From contig CAYJEJ010000008.1 of NCBI GenBank assembly GCA_964369315.1, positions 1 through 40,389 on the forward strand: DNA of 40,389 bases. Direction: 5' to 3'. The position numbers were made by a program, and so were the translations under genes. Source of the stretch: CAYJEJ01 sp964369315. GTDB taxonomy: Bacteria > Pseudomonadota > Alphaproteobacteria > UBA3830 > JAIRWN01. The first letter of the stretch is position 1, and every line of letters begins with the position of its first letter. A model generated the notes under the pieces. It saw only the letters and a list, made by a program, of their open reading frames with translations, did not search any database and had not been told where the DNA came from. This document shows positions 1 to 7,761 of this stretch, piece after piece.

Positions 1-1
1 G

Positions 2-1048
2 AGTAAATTAACCCTTTTGGTGTTTTTAAAGGATAGGTTTGAATTTACTGAGAGACTTGTAAAATATCTTTCTAGTATAAATTATCCATATGATGTTTAT
101 TTTGCAGATGGATCGATTGCAACGGAAAATGAAGATTTTTTTAATAAACTAGGGTTGGTTAATTTTAATTATACTTATAAAAGATATCCACCAGATATAA
201 AATTGAGCGATTATTATAGTAAAGGGCGGCAGTCTTTGGCAGAGATTAAAACCCCCTACGTCATGCTAGCAGATAACGATGATTTTCCAATATTAGATGG
301 ACAAAAGAGGGCTTTAGATTTTTTGAAAAAAAATGATGATTTTATAGGTTGTAATGGTCGAGTTGCGGGAGTTTCTGTATATCCTGACAGTAAAAGACCT
401 TATGGATTAAAGATTTTGTTTCATGAATATTATTGTCCATATATGGATGTTCAAATGGACGTTGAGTCCGATGATTTTTTTTCTAGAATTGATTCATATT
501 TGATTAATTTTTATTCACTTTTTTATAGTATATTTAAAACAGAAAGTCTTTTTCAAACCTTTTCATTGATAGAGAAAAATAATTTTTCTGATTTGGGAAT
601 TATGGAACTATTTTTTAGTTATATGCAATTAGCTCAAGGAAAAGTTCATTCAATTAAGGATGTGACTTACATAAGACAGAGAGGGTCTTCTCAGGTTGCG
701 AGTTCTCAAAAAGATTGGTTTCATAGTTTATTTTTTACAGAATGGCTCAAAGATTTAAAAAATGCTATAAAGTGCGTTGCTGATTATATTAGTAATGATG
801 ATTTAACTGCTGAAAAACATTATGATTCTTTGTATGAAGATTTTGCTAATAGGCATCAAAATAGCATAAAATTTGGGACAGATAATATGTCCTATAAAAG
901 ACGTTTATTATATTATTTGTTAAATCGTATTTTTAAAATAAGTCCGTTTATTGGAAATAGCATTTCGTTAAAACTTTTTTTTAAAGACAGATGCAATATT
1001 TATGAAATAAACTCTGTGAAAAAAATTATAACTAGCAACAATGAATAA
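2..1048 (+). CDS. Glycosyltransferase, 5'-truncated by window edge
   Basis: The reading frame is open to the left edge, so the true start lies outside the window. The first in-window candidate (TTG at 17) falls inside an already conserved-looking block, TLLVFLKDRFEFTERL. The protein looks like a nucleotide-sugar glycosyltransferase of the family recognised by an N-terminal FLKDR block and a central D-N-D-D motif, here YVMLADNDDF at about residue 90. That motif would bind the metal and sugar nucleotide. The C-terminal half is lysine- and asparagine-rich with no membrane segment, which suggests a cytoplasmic or peripheral enzyme. The neighbouring methyltransferase and second glycosyltransferase point to assembly of O-antigen or another surface glycan. 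Donor and acceptor cannot be inferred. Confidence 0.75.
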   Translation, partial: SKLTLLVFLKDRFEFTERLVKYLSSINYPYDVYFADGSIATENEDFFNKLGLVNFNYTYKRYPPDIKLSDYYSKGRQSLAEIKTPYVMLADNDDFPILDGQKRALDFLKKNDDFIGCNGRVAGVSVYPDSKRPYGLKILFHEYYCPYMDVQMDVESDDFFSRIDSYLINFYSLFYSIFKTESLFQTFSLIEKNNFSDLGIMELFFSYMQLAQGKVHSIKDVTYIRQRGSSQVASSQKDWFHSLFFTEWLKDLKNAIKCVADYISNDDLTAEKHYDSLYEDFANRHQNSIKFGTDNMSYKRRLLYYLLNRIFKISPFIGNSISLKLFFKDRCNIYEINSVKKIITSNNE

Positions 1049-1199
1049 TTGAGCAATGTTTTTGTGGTGGGCTATCATTTTATTTGGTAGTGAGGGATAA
1101 CACCGTCCTTTAACAAAAATTGATGTGTAGACTACAGATTTATGTAGTTAGAAGATTATCAGTTTGACTTTATGATTGAAAAAATTAAGGGAGGTATTA

Positions 1200-1902
1200 A
1201 TGAAAATAAAATTTTATCAAGAGCAATGGCAAGGTATTAATCTTGTAGATTTAGCACGTTCTATAGGTCATCCTTTAGATAGATTGCCGTCTTCGTACTT
1301 TTATGATTCTTTTTATGATAAATTAAAAGTAAGAGAATGGGATTTTTTAAATCCATCTTGGAGTGAAAATAAGCCTAAATTAACAAAATGGTTGTCTTCA
1401 AAAATTGATGGTTATAATGGAAGAAATTCGGAGATACCATCTGTCGGGGCAGGTACTGGGATTGTTGAACTTCCATTAATTAAGAATGGCTATAAGATTA
1501 GCCTCTGGGATTTTCAATATGCTAGTTTTAATTTGTTAGGAGCGTCAAATTTTACCGATTGCTATAGTGGTAACTTAATCCAACTTGTTGAAGAAAACAA
1601 AAGGTTTGATTTAATCTTTGCGATAGCATTGACGTATGCTATGAATGATTCGCAATTGTCTGAATTATTTAATAATGTATATAGTTTGCTAAAAAATGGT
1701 GGTAAGTTTTTAATATTAGATGTTGGTTTAAGTTGGTACGAGGTTTATTCCTANNNNNNNNNNTTCACATGACTTGTTTCAATTATCCTCACTATGTTAT
1801 TTAGATGGTGATTTTAGCTCTCGTTCTGTAAAGACTCTTTTTGGTGTTCAGTGTTGCCGAGATAGCCTTCACATGGAGTTGCTATTTGAAAAACGATTAT
1901 AG
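1200..1902 (+). CDS. SAM-dependent methyltransferase, split by assembly gap
   Basis: I place the start at ATG 1200 because AAGGGAGG lies just upstream with good spacing. A TTG at 1176 in the same frame would include that ribosome binding site in the coding sequence. The protein has a class I methyltransferase core: glycine-rich motif I (VGAGTG) at about residue 85, and a later LLKNGGKFLILD strand typical of motif III. The frame runs into ten N at 1754-1763. After them an open frame in another register (SHDLFQLSSL... to TAG at 1900-1902) continues without a start of its own, so the gap length is probably a placeholder and one gene crosses it. It may methylate a sugar or lipid-linked intermediate of the adjacent glycan locus. 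The substrate is unknown. Confidence 0.65.
1754..1763. other. Assembly gap (10 N)
   Basis: Ten consecutive N interrupt the methyltransferase gene. The frame before the gap and the apparent continuation after it do not match if the gap is exactly ten bases, so the true number of missing bases is unknown. Confidence 0.95.
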
Positions 1903-1935
1903 TTAGAAAATAAGGGCAGTCAATGTCAGTATTGC

Positions 1936-2139
1936 ATGTATTATGATTGCATATGTGTTTTTCAACTTTGCGTGCGATATACTTGTTTGGACATACAAAA
2001 ATTAAATCTTAAAACAAATACACTTTTATATAAATTATGCTTTGCTTATGGGGTATTTTTAGGTAGTTATTGTATAACTATCTGTTTGACTAGGAAACTT
2101 GTGTTGAGTGTAAGAGAGTTTTTTAATAGTAAAGATTAG
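1936..2139 (+). pseudogene. Possible remnant of a membrane protein
   Basis: No intact gene is recognised between the methyltransferase and the next glycosyltransferase. Two overlapping frames look membrane-like. One carries ACIMIAYVFFNFACDILVWTYKN followed by a stop. The other carries a hydrophobic stretch LCFAYGVFLGSYCITICL and a basic tail ending at TAG 2139. Together they could be the C-terminal part of a polytopic protein, for example a polysaccharide flippase, broken by a frameshift. There is no ribosome binding site and no diagnostic motif, so this may be chance. Confidence 0.25.
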
Positions 2140-2176
2140 GAACAATCCTAAAATAATTTAAAGTTGGAGCTGATTT

Positions 2177-2999
2177 ATGAACTATGATGAAATTTTGGTG
2201 TCGGTTGTTATTCCTACTCATAATAGACCGATGTTATTAAGAGAAACTTTAATATCTGTAGTTAATCAAAGTCATGCAAATTTAGAGATTTTCGTCATTT
2301 CGGATGGTATTAATTATCAAAATGAATCTATAGTAAAGGAACTCAGAGATGATAGGATACTTTATTTTGATCAAGAGAATTCTGGTGGACCTAGCCTATC
2401 TCGAAACATAGGGATTGCTTTGTCAAAAGGGGAATATATTGCTTTCTGTGACGATGATGATATATGGTTGCCAAATAAAATTAAAGAGCAAATTAAGTCT
2501 TTAGAAGATAATAAATCATTTGACTTTTGTTATTGTAAAATGATTAGATTTGATGTAAACAGAGAATGGGTTTGCTTAAATGAAGAGGGGTACGTCACTT
2601 TTGACTCTATTATATGAAAATCAAGTTCCTATATCTTCTGTTTTTGTTAGAAGGGAGGTGTTGGATTGTTTCGGGGGTTTTTCTCAGGATAGCAGAGTTG
2701 GTTCAGCTGAGGACTATGAATTTTTACTTAGATATGCCTTTAAACATAAGTTCTTCTTTTTAGATAAATATTTGATTAGATATAGAGCATCTGGTGTCAG
2801 GATGACGAAAGAGGATACAGATATGCAATGTAGGGATGCTTTGAAATATTTTCTCCAGATAATTAATTGTTATAGTATCTTTAATAAAACGCATCATGTT
2901 TTTTTATATAGTTTTGTTTTTCCTGTTGTCTATCATTTTAAGAATTTTATTAAAACATGTGGTTTTGTTTTATTAAGAAAAGCTAAAAAAATGTTTTAA
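2177..2999 (+). pseudogene. Family 2 glycosyltransferase with a +1 frameshift
   Basis: The first part (2177 to about 2590) has a classic GT-A fold N-terminus. SVVIPTHNRP opens the Rossmann-like sheet, ENSGGPSLSRNIGI follows, and the D-D-D-D metal/nucleotide motif (AFCDDDDIW) sits near residue 95. The second half continues in the next frame with VPISSVFVRREVLDCFGGF and SAEDYEFLLR, the ED-Y-E acceptor and catalytic-base region of this family. The switch falls at the G4 run 2587-2590: with one G fewer the frame reads E-E-G-T-S-L-L straight into the second half. Joined, the product is about 273 residues, normal for the family. Without correction it stops at 2617. It may be a sequencing error, a phase-variable gene or a true pseudogene. 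It would add one sugar to a surface glycan. Confidence 0.8.
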
Positions 3000-3801
3000 T
3001 TAATAATTATATATTATTAATAAAGTGTAACTATATCTACTTTGTTATATTCCTTTTTATTTATATTTTTCGATTACGTCTTGATTTGAAAATTATTAGA
3101 GATAACAAGGGCTGTTATATTAAGTGTGGGATTGTTTTTTGTTATATATAGGTTGACTTGATTCCTCTTGAGATTGGTAATAATAAGAATAATTATTTTT
3201 AATATAGAAATCAATTTATTACTTTTGTGCAACCATATTTTTTTATCCTACCTTTTGTTTTAATTAGCAAGATATGGATTGTTTTCAATAAACACAAGCA
3301 ATCAAATGAAAACACGTCTATAGAGTAAAATTCATGATTTGATGTATCACTATCATTTTATGCAAATATAAAATCAATTTTGCGTAAAAAATACTATAAA
3401 TATTTTTTGTGAACTAATGGGAGCTCAAAAGTAGTTGAGGTTGATTCTCTTATACGAATTCTTGGAGTACAATCTAAAAATATTTAGAGTTATCATATTT
3501 ATATACCATATTACTAATCAACTTTAAAGATTTGACGAATTATAGAAAGTATAACCAGAGTGGTATCATGAACAGTTTAAACATTTATGATAAATTCTAT
3601 ATAAGACCCTTAAATCCTTGGTTTCTTTTTATATTAAGTTGATTGTTTTAATATTGTCTATTATAATGATAAGTGAGAATTTTTTAGCCAAAAGGTTACT
3701 AGGTGGTTCAGATACAGGGCTGAATTTTTTCTTAATTAGGAACCTAAGCTTAGAAAAAAAACCTTCCGAGATAGATGAGTCCGTTTTTAAAGGAGATTCT
3801 T
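3000..3801. other. AT-rich gene-poor region
   Basis: I see no credible intact gene in these 800 bases. The stretch is markedly richer in A and T than the coding regions around it. A 24-codon reading frame starts at ATG 3568 (MNSLNIYDKFYIRPLNPW...) and ends at 3642. A hydrophobic frame in a different register (IKLIVLILSIIMISENF...) runs on to 3809. They could be one frameshifted small membrane protein, but there is no ribosome binding site and no recognised family. An imperfect inverted repeat, TTATGCAAAT (3358-3367) with ATTTTGCGTAA (3377-3387), resembles half-sites of the palindrome at 34383-34410. Confidence 0.5.
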
Positions 3802-4662
3802 GTGTTTAATATAGAAAAAACACTCTTTCCGCATGTTGAAGAATACTTCAAAAAGTGTTTAACAAAACATGTTTCTAAACTTAGACAGTATTGTTCTGAG
3901 ATAGCATGTAACAGTAAGGATGAAGTTTCAATCACACCTAAAAGGGATATAACAGATTTTTCTTTGGGATGTGGTGGTTTAATAAAACGAGGATGTAGAA
4001 TTCATAGAATTTACAACCATGACTCATGGGCAAAAGAAGACGGAAATGACGGACTTAATAGAATCCTAGAACGACTTTGTATAACATGTAATGACGGTTT
4101 AGATAGATTTTTGTTAGACGCTTTGGGTTCTGAAGTTATAGAGTATGAATGTGGCGTTGGTGAGCAACGTCAAGTTCCGTTTAAAGCAGAAAATACTATT
4201 CCAATAGATTTTGGTAATGAGACCAGTACACAAAATGATGCGTTGAACGTTGGAAAGATAATGGAGGCTGCTTGTAATTTGAAGAGTAAAAATCGTATTT
4301 CAAACCCTTTTTTGATTTGTGTGGTAGAACCATTTGGTTTTAATCAATTATACAGGGACTACTACAAAATAAGAAAGGGTAAATTCTATTCTTTTGAAGA
4401 TATAGCTAAGTATGTTGGAGTTGACGTTATTGTAAAATTAGGTCAATTGCCGAATAATGTTGATGGTGTCGACGGTAAACGCTATGCTTATGTTTATGAT
4501 CGCGATGCTTTGACATTAAAAGTAAGGGAAGATTTCAGGGGTATTATTAAAGAAGAGCCAGAATATTTTTATTATCGTGTTGACGGTTGTTTTGGTGCTC
4601 AAAGAGAAGATGAAGACGGTGTCTACCGTATCGAATATAGAGTTGCTAGTAAAAAAATCTAA
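3802..4662 (+). CDS. Phage major capsid-like protein, isolated
   Basis: The chosen start is GTG 3802, preceded by AAAGGAG at 3789-3795. This gives 286 residues. I recognise the general layout of one tailed-phage capsid protein group. There is an N-terminal helix ending in a K-L-R-x-Y/x-C block (VSKLRQYCSEI). A conserved D-x-x-D-R/F segment follows (CNDGLDRFLLDALGSEV), then V-P-F-x-x-x-N-x-I-P. A central helix with P-F-L-I-C-V-V-E-P comes next. The C-terminal beta strand ends G-A-Q-R-E-D-E-D-G-V, like the G-A-x-R-x-E-x-x-x-V block of that group. No terminase, portal, protease or tail gene is nearby. It could be a prophage remnant, a domesticated shell protein, or an unrelated protein with a similar pattern. 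The family call rests on pattern memory only. Confidence 0.55.
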   Translation: MFNIEKTLFPHVEEYFKKCLTKHVSKLRQYCSEIACNSKDEVSITPKRDITDFSLGCGGLIKRGCRIHRIYNHDSWAKEDGNDGLNRILERLCITCNDGLDRFLLDALGSEVIEYECGVGEQRQVPFKAENTIPIDFGNETSTQNDALNVGKIMEAACNLKSKNRISNPFLICVVEPFGFNQLYRDYYKIRKGKFYSFEDIAKYVGVDVIVKLGQLPNNVDGVDGKRYAYVYDRDALTLKVREDFRGIIKEEPEYFYYRVDGCFGAQREDEDGVYRIEYRVASKKI

Positions 4663-4776
4663 TTTAATAAAGGGTTGAGAGTTATCTTCTCGCGAATATG
4701 CGTAGTACATCCGGTGTTTTGATTGTGTGTATCTACGTTGGAGTTGGCTATAAGGGTTCGTGGTAAATATCTCTTT

Positions 4777-4797
4777 AAAGGTTTGCAGACCTTTTTG
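4777..4797 (+). terminator. Candidate rho-independent terminator after capsid-like gene
   Basis: AAAGGT (4777-4782) and ACCTTT (4789-4794) form a 6-bp stem with a short loop, running into five T. It lies about 115 bases after the capsid-like stop codon. Confidence 0.45.
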
Positions 4798-4993
4798 CTT
4801 CAACTATCTTATTGTCTTTTAATAATAGCCTATCATCTGTATGGTTCAATCGCTTTCTAGGGAAGAAATCTTCGTGTTGCCTTTAAATAAAATGACTTCT
4901 CAAACTCTTTTATTAATCTATTAATCTTTCAATGCATAATTGATGATAGCGATTTCAACAATCATCCCATCTCAAATTTCATGAGTATACCTC

Positions 4994-5022
4994 AAAAAAA
5001 TTAGGTTTCCTTGAGGAAACCT
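4994..5022 (-). terminator. Rho-independent terminator of rplM-rpsI
   Basis: AGGTTTCC (5003-5010) and GGAAACCT (5015-5022) form a perfect 8-bp stem with a 4-base loop. On the minus strand it is followed by seven T (A-run 4994-5000). It lies just after the rpsI stop codon. Confidence 0.85.
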
Positions 5023-5058
5023 ATTAATAAACATTCATCATGTTTGAAAATGAAAAAA

Positions 5059-5532
5059 TTATCTCTTTGAGAATTGGAAGCGTCTTCTCGCTTTGGCACG
5101 ACCATATTTTTTTCTTTCAACTGTTCTGCTATCACGAGTTAGGAGACCGTCATCTTTCAGTAAGCTGTGCAATTCAGGTGCATAGTTTAATAATGCTCTT
5201 CCTATACCATGACGCAAGGCACCAGCCTGACCAGACAAACCTCCACCAGCAAGGGTACAAAACACATCATAACGACCCAAACAATTAGTCGTTATAAATG
5301 GTCTCAAAATCACATCACGTAAAGATGGTCTTGCAAAATACTCATCTAAGCCTTTAGTTTTGTTTATAGAGAACTTCCCTGACCCAGGTTTAATCCAAAC
5401 ACGAGCTACCGCCTCTTTACGGCGACCTGTACCATAAGACCTACCAAGAGAATCCAAAACAGGTTTCCGCTCTTCTGCCAAAACACTAGCAGTTTTAAGT
5501 TCGGTAAAATCTTTAGCTAAAATCTCTGACAT
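5059..5532 (-). CDS. rpsI: 30S ribosomal protein S9
   Basis: S9 (uS9) sits in the head of the small subunit, with its C-terminal tail reaching the P-site tRNA. The family hallmarks are present: GTGRRKEAVARVWIKPG, the R-x-x-x-x-x-x-F-I-T block, GGGLSGQAGALRHGIGRAL, and the basic C-terminus ending KARRRFQFSKR, where the last Arg contacts tRNA. An N-terminal extension of about 30 residues is normal for alphaproteobacteria. TAG of rplM, a GTG and an ATG are packed as TAGTGATG. I prefer the ATG at 5532 because AGAGG sits upstream at usable spacing, although GTG 5535 would also work. It is cotranscribed with rplM and ends at a strong terminator. Confidence 0.97.
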   Translation of the reverse strand: MSEILAKDFTELKTASVLAEERKPVLDSLGRSYGTGRRKEAVARVWIKPGSGKFSINKTKGLDEYFARPSLRDVILRPFITTNCLGRYDVFCTLAGGGLSGQAGALRHGIGRALLNYAPELHSLLKDDGLLTRDSRTVERKKYGRAKARRRFQFSKR

Positions 5533-5534
5533 CA

Positions 5535-5996
5535 CTACCTCTTTTTATTTTTGCTATTCATAACAGAAACATCAATAACCCTAGGGGTCTGTGCTTCGTG
5601 TGGATGACTAGAACCAGAATAAACTTTTAAATTGCCCATAATCTTTCTGCCCAAGGGACTGCGGGTAATCATCCGCTCAACAGCTTTTACTAAAACTCTT
5701 TCTGGGTGGGCACCTGTTAAGATTTCTTTCATGCTACGCTGTTTGATGCCACCAGCCCATCCAGTATGCCAGTAAAAAATCTTGTCTTTTAATTTGTTGC
5801 CAGTTAAGTGAATCTTATCAGCGTTAATTACGATAACATAATCGCCACAATCTACGTGCGGGGTGAATGTTGGTTTATGCTTGCCACGTAATAACCTAGC
5901 TATCAATGACGACAGGCGACCCAAGACCAAGTCTTGAGCGTCAATTAGTAACCACTCTTTTTTTACATCTGCGGGTTTTAAGGAAAAAGTCTTCAT
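5535..5996 (-). CDS. rplM: 50S ribosomal protein L13
   Basis: L13 (uL13) is an early-assembly protein of the large subunit that binds 23S rRNA. The sequence has the family features W-L-L-I-D-A-x-x-L-V-L-G-R-L (residues 15-28), the LLRGKHKPTFTPHVDCGD block, and K-x-Y-x-G-x-x-H-P-H-x-A-Q near the C-terminus. Length is 153 residues, standard. It is the first gene of the rplM-rpsI operon: its stop touches the rpsI start, and a consensus-like promoter lies 37 to 64 bases upstream of its ATG. Confidence 0.97.
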   Translation of the reverse strand: MKTFSLKPADVKKEWLLIDAQDLVLGRLSSLIARLLRGKHKPTFTPHVDCGDYVIVINADKIHLTGNKLKDKIFYWHTGWAGGIKQRSMKEILTGAHPERVLVKAVERMITRSPLGRKIMGNLKVYSGSSHPHEAQTPRVIDVSVMNSKNKKR

Positions 5997-6032
5997 TTAA
6001 AGTCCAAAAATAGGTAATTAATTAATACCACA

Positions 6033-6060
6033 ATTATTCAGCAAAATCGTCACAAGTCAA
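6033..6060 (-). promoter_or_regulatory. Candidate sigma70-type promoter of rplM-rpsI
   Basis: On the minus strand TTGACT (6060-6055), a 16-base spacer and AATAAT (6038-6033) match the housekeeping consensus well. The site lies between lipA and rplM in the correct orientation for a ribosomal protein operon. Confidence 0.6.
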
Positions 6061-6097
6061 TAGAAAAATCCTAATTTATTTATTATTAAGTATTATT

Positions 6098-6976
6098 TTA
6101 TTTGTTACCCAGTTTTGCCTTTTTTAATTTAATGAAATCCTCGCCTGCATGATACGACGACCTAGTTAATGGCGAGCTCGAAACCATCAAAAACCCCTTT
6201 CTTAACGCTAGGTTTTTATATTCCAAAAATTCTTCAGGTGTGACGAACCTGTCAACAGGAACGTTTTTAGATGACGGTTGAAGGTACTGCCCGATTGTTA
6301 AAAAATCCACTCCTGCACAACGAAGGTCATCCATCACTTGAGATATTTCAGATTTGTTTTCTCCAAGACCGACCATTATTCCAGATTTTGTGAAAATATT
6401 ATCGTTATAAGTGCGAACCGCATCCAACAACTTAAGTGCTGCAAAATAACGCCCTTTTGAGCGAACTGCCGGATATAGCCTAGGAACAGTTTCAATATTA
6501 TGATTAAAAACATCTGGTGAGGCGTCGACTATGACCTTAAAGGCGTCTTTTTTTCCAATAAAGTCTGGCGTTAACACTTCGATAGTGGTCTTTGGTGAAA
6601 ATTCGTGGATTTTGTTGATTACTTTTGCAAAGTGACCTGCACCACCGTCAGGCAAGTCATCTCTGGTAACAGAAGTAATCACAACATGCATCAAACCCAT
6701 CGTAGAAACCGCTTTTGCAAGCCTTAAGGGTTCATCTTGGTCAAGTGGGGCAGGGGAGGTTGAACACTTCACATTGCAAAAACCACACCCCCTCGTGCAT
6801 AAATCCCCCATTATAATGAAAGCTGCATGACGGTTTTTCCAGCACTCACCAACATTTGGACAAGCTGCTTCCTCACACACAGTGTTAAGGGAGCATGACT
6901 TCACAATCTCCCTAGTTTCATGATATTGGCTAGAGTTGGGCGATTTTACTTTTATCCAAGCTGGCTTTTGTAACAA
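6098..6976 (-). CDS. lipA: Lipoyl synthase
   Basis: This radical-SAM enzyme inserts two sulfur atoms into octanoyl groups on the E2 and GcvH lipoyl domains. Both iron-sulfur sites are visible. The auxiliary cluster motif is C-E-E-A-A-C-P-N-V-G-E-C (C34, C39, C45). The radical-SAM motif is C-T-R-G-C-G-F-C (C60, C64, C67). The C-terminal R-S-S-Y-H-A segment supplies the serine ligand of the auxiliary cluster. At 292 residues it is full length. It lies 32 bases downstream of the His-rich exported protein gene, which is itself overlapped with atpF, so lipA may be read partly from the atp operon. No lipB is in view. Confidence 0.97.
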   Translation of the reverse strand: MLQKPAWIKVKSPNSSQYHETREIVKSCSLNTVCEEAACPNVGECWKNRHAAFIIMGDLCTRGCGFCNVKCSTSPAPLDQDEPLRLAKAVSTMGLMHVVITSVTRDDLPDGGAGHFAKVINKIHEFSPKTTIEVLTPDFIGKKDAFKVIVDASPDVFNHNIETVPRLYPAVRSKGRYFAALKLLDAVRTYNDNIFTKSGIMVGLGENKSEISQVMDDLRCAGVDFLTIGQYLQPSSKNVPVDRFVTPEEFLEYKNLALRKGFLMVSSSPLTRSSYHAGEDFIKLKKAKLGNK

Positions 6977-7008
6977 AATTATTTATCCAATAAAATTAAT
7001 AAAAATCA

Positions 7009-7761
7009 CTATTTTTTGCTTATTTTTATCATCGATTCTTGAATAATGAGCTCTCTCCATCCAAAATTTGCATCAGAATGATGGTTTTTTTCATCAAAAA
7101 CTCGCATCCCGCCATTTTTAGATTTCGGTAAGATGACGCCAGCATCTGAGACCAAAAAAGCAACCTCTTTCCAAGAAAAATCTTGGGTTCCCAGCTTTAA
7201 CATGACCATTTTTGTAATATGCGTAACGGTTTGGCTCTTTGAAGAAGTTTGCTTATCAAAAGACAATTTAATACCCCCACCATCTTTGTTCAGATATATT
7301 AAATAGGAAGATTTTTCATTTTTGTCGTGGTTTACTAAACAAAAGCCAGCTTTTTCTAGTTCTTCTTTAACTTTATTGACAGAATTATCTGATGGGTTAA
7401 AGTTTTTTATGGAAGATGCATATTTAGAATTTTTAAAATCAATAATTAAGCTTTTTAATTTTGGATTTTTTTCTAAATAATCCTGACACCAAACACTTTT
7501 TTTATCCGTGAATTCAAATGTTAATGCTTCTAGGGCAGCGTTGACCCCAAAGGCTATCTCCTTTACCGACCTTCTGTGATTATGGTGTTTTTTTGATTTG
7601 TGATAATGATGGGGCTTGCTGGACGACCGTTCAACATGTTTATTATCATGATTTTCTGAACAATCAGTTGCGAGAGAACAAATTGATGGAGCAGGGCAAC
7701 CAAGCGAGATTGCCGTGATTAACGCGAGCGTTAAAATCTTAAAATAATTAAATGTTGTCAT
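7009..7761 (-). CDS. Exported His-rich protein of unknown function, coupled to atpF
   Basis: I do not recognise this 250-residue protein. It has an N-terminal signal-like segment (FKILTLALITAISLGCP) and then cysteines at 22, 28 and 34. The sequence S-L-G-C is a poor lipobox, so signal peptidase I cleavage is as likely as lipidation. Residues 51-62 form a histidine-rich run (HHYHKSKKHHNH) that could bind metal. The rest is a soluble mixed alpha/beta-looking domain with no catalytic motif I can name. Its ATG lies inside atpF: the two overlap by 14 bases (ATGACAACATTTAA), which suggests translational coupling. Its place between an ATP synthase gene and lipA is not one I know. Confidence 0.75.
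   Translation of the reverse strand: MTTFNYFKILTLALITAISLGCPAPSICSLATDCSENHDNKHVERSSSKPHHYHKSKKHHNHRRSVKEIAFGVNAALEALTFEFTDKKSVWCQDYLEKNPKLKSLIIDFKNSKYASSIKNFNPSDNSVNKVKEELEKAGFCLVNHDKNEKSSYLIYLNKDGGGIKLSFDKQTSSKSQTVTHITKMVMLKLGTQDFSWKEVAFLVSDAGVILPKSKNGGMRVFDEKNHHSDANFGWRELIIQESMIKISKK

Larger units (their letters stand above)
4663..5058. other. Intergenic region with two convergent terminators
   Basis: No gene is supported in this stretch between the capsid-like gene (plus) and rpsI (minus). It holds a candidate plus-strand terminator at 4777-4797 and a stronger minus-strand terminator at 4994-5022. The rest (4798-4990) is AT-rich and shows nothing I can name. Confidence 0.6.

Noticed and set aside
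2177..2999. Programmed frameshifting in the glycosyltransferase
   Set aside because: Only a G4 run is present, with no slippery heptamer or downstream structure. An insertion or error explains it more simply.
3618..3809. 63-codon plus-strand ORF as a gene
   Set aside because: TTG start, no ribosome binding site, and it ends inside the start region of the capsid-like gene. Described only as part of the gene-poor region.
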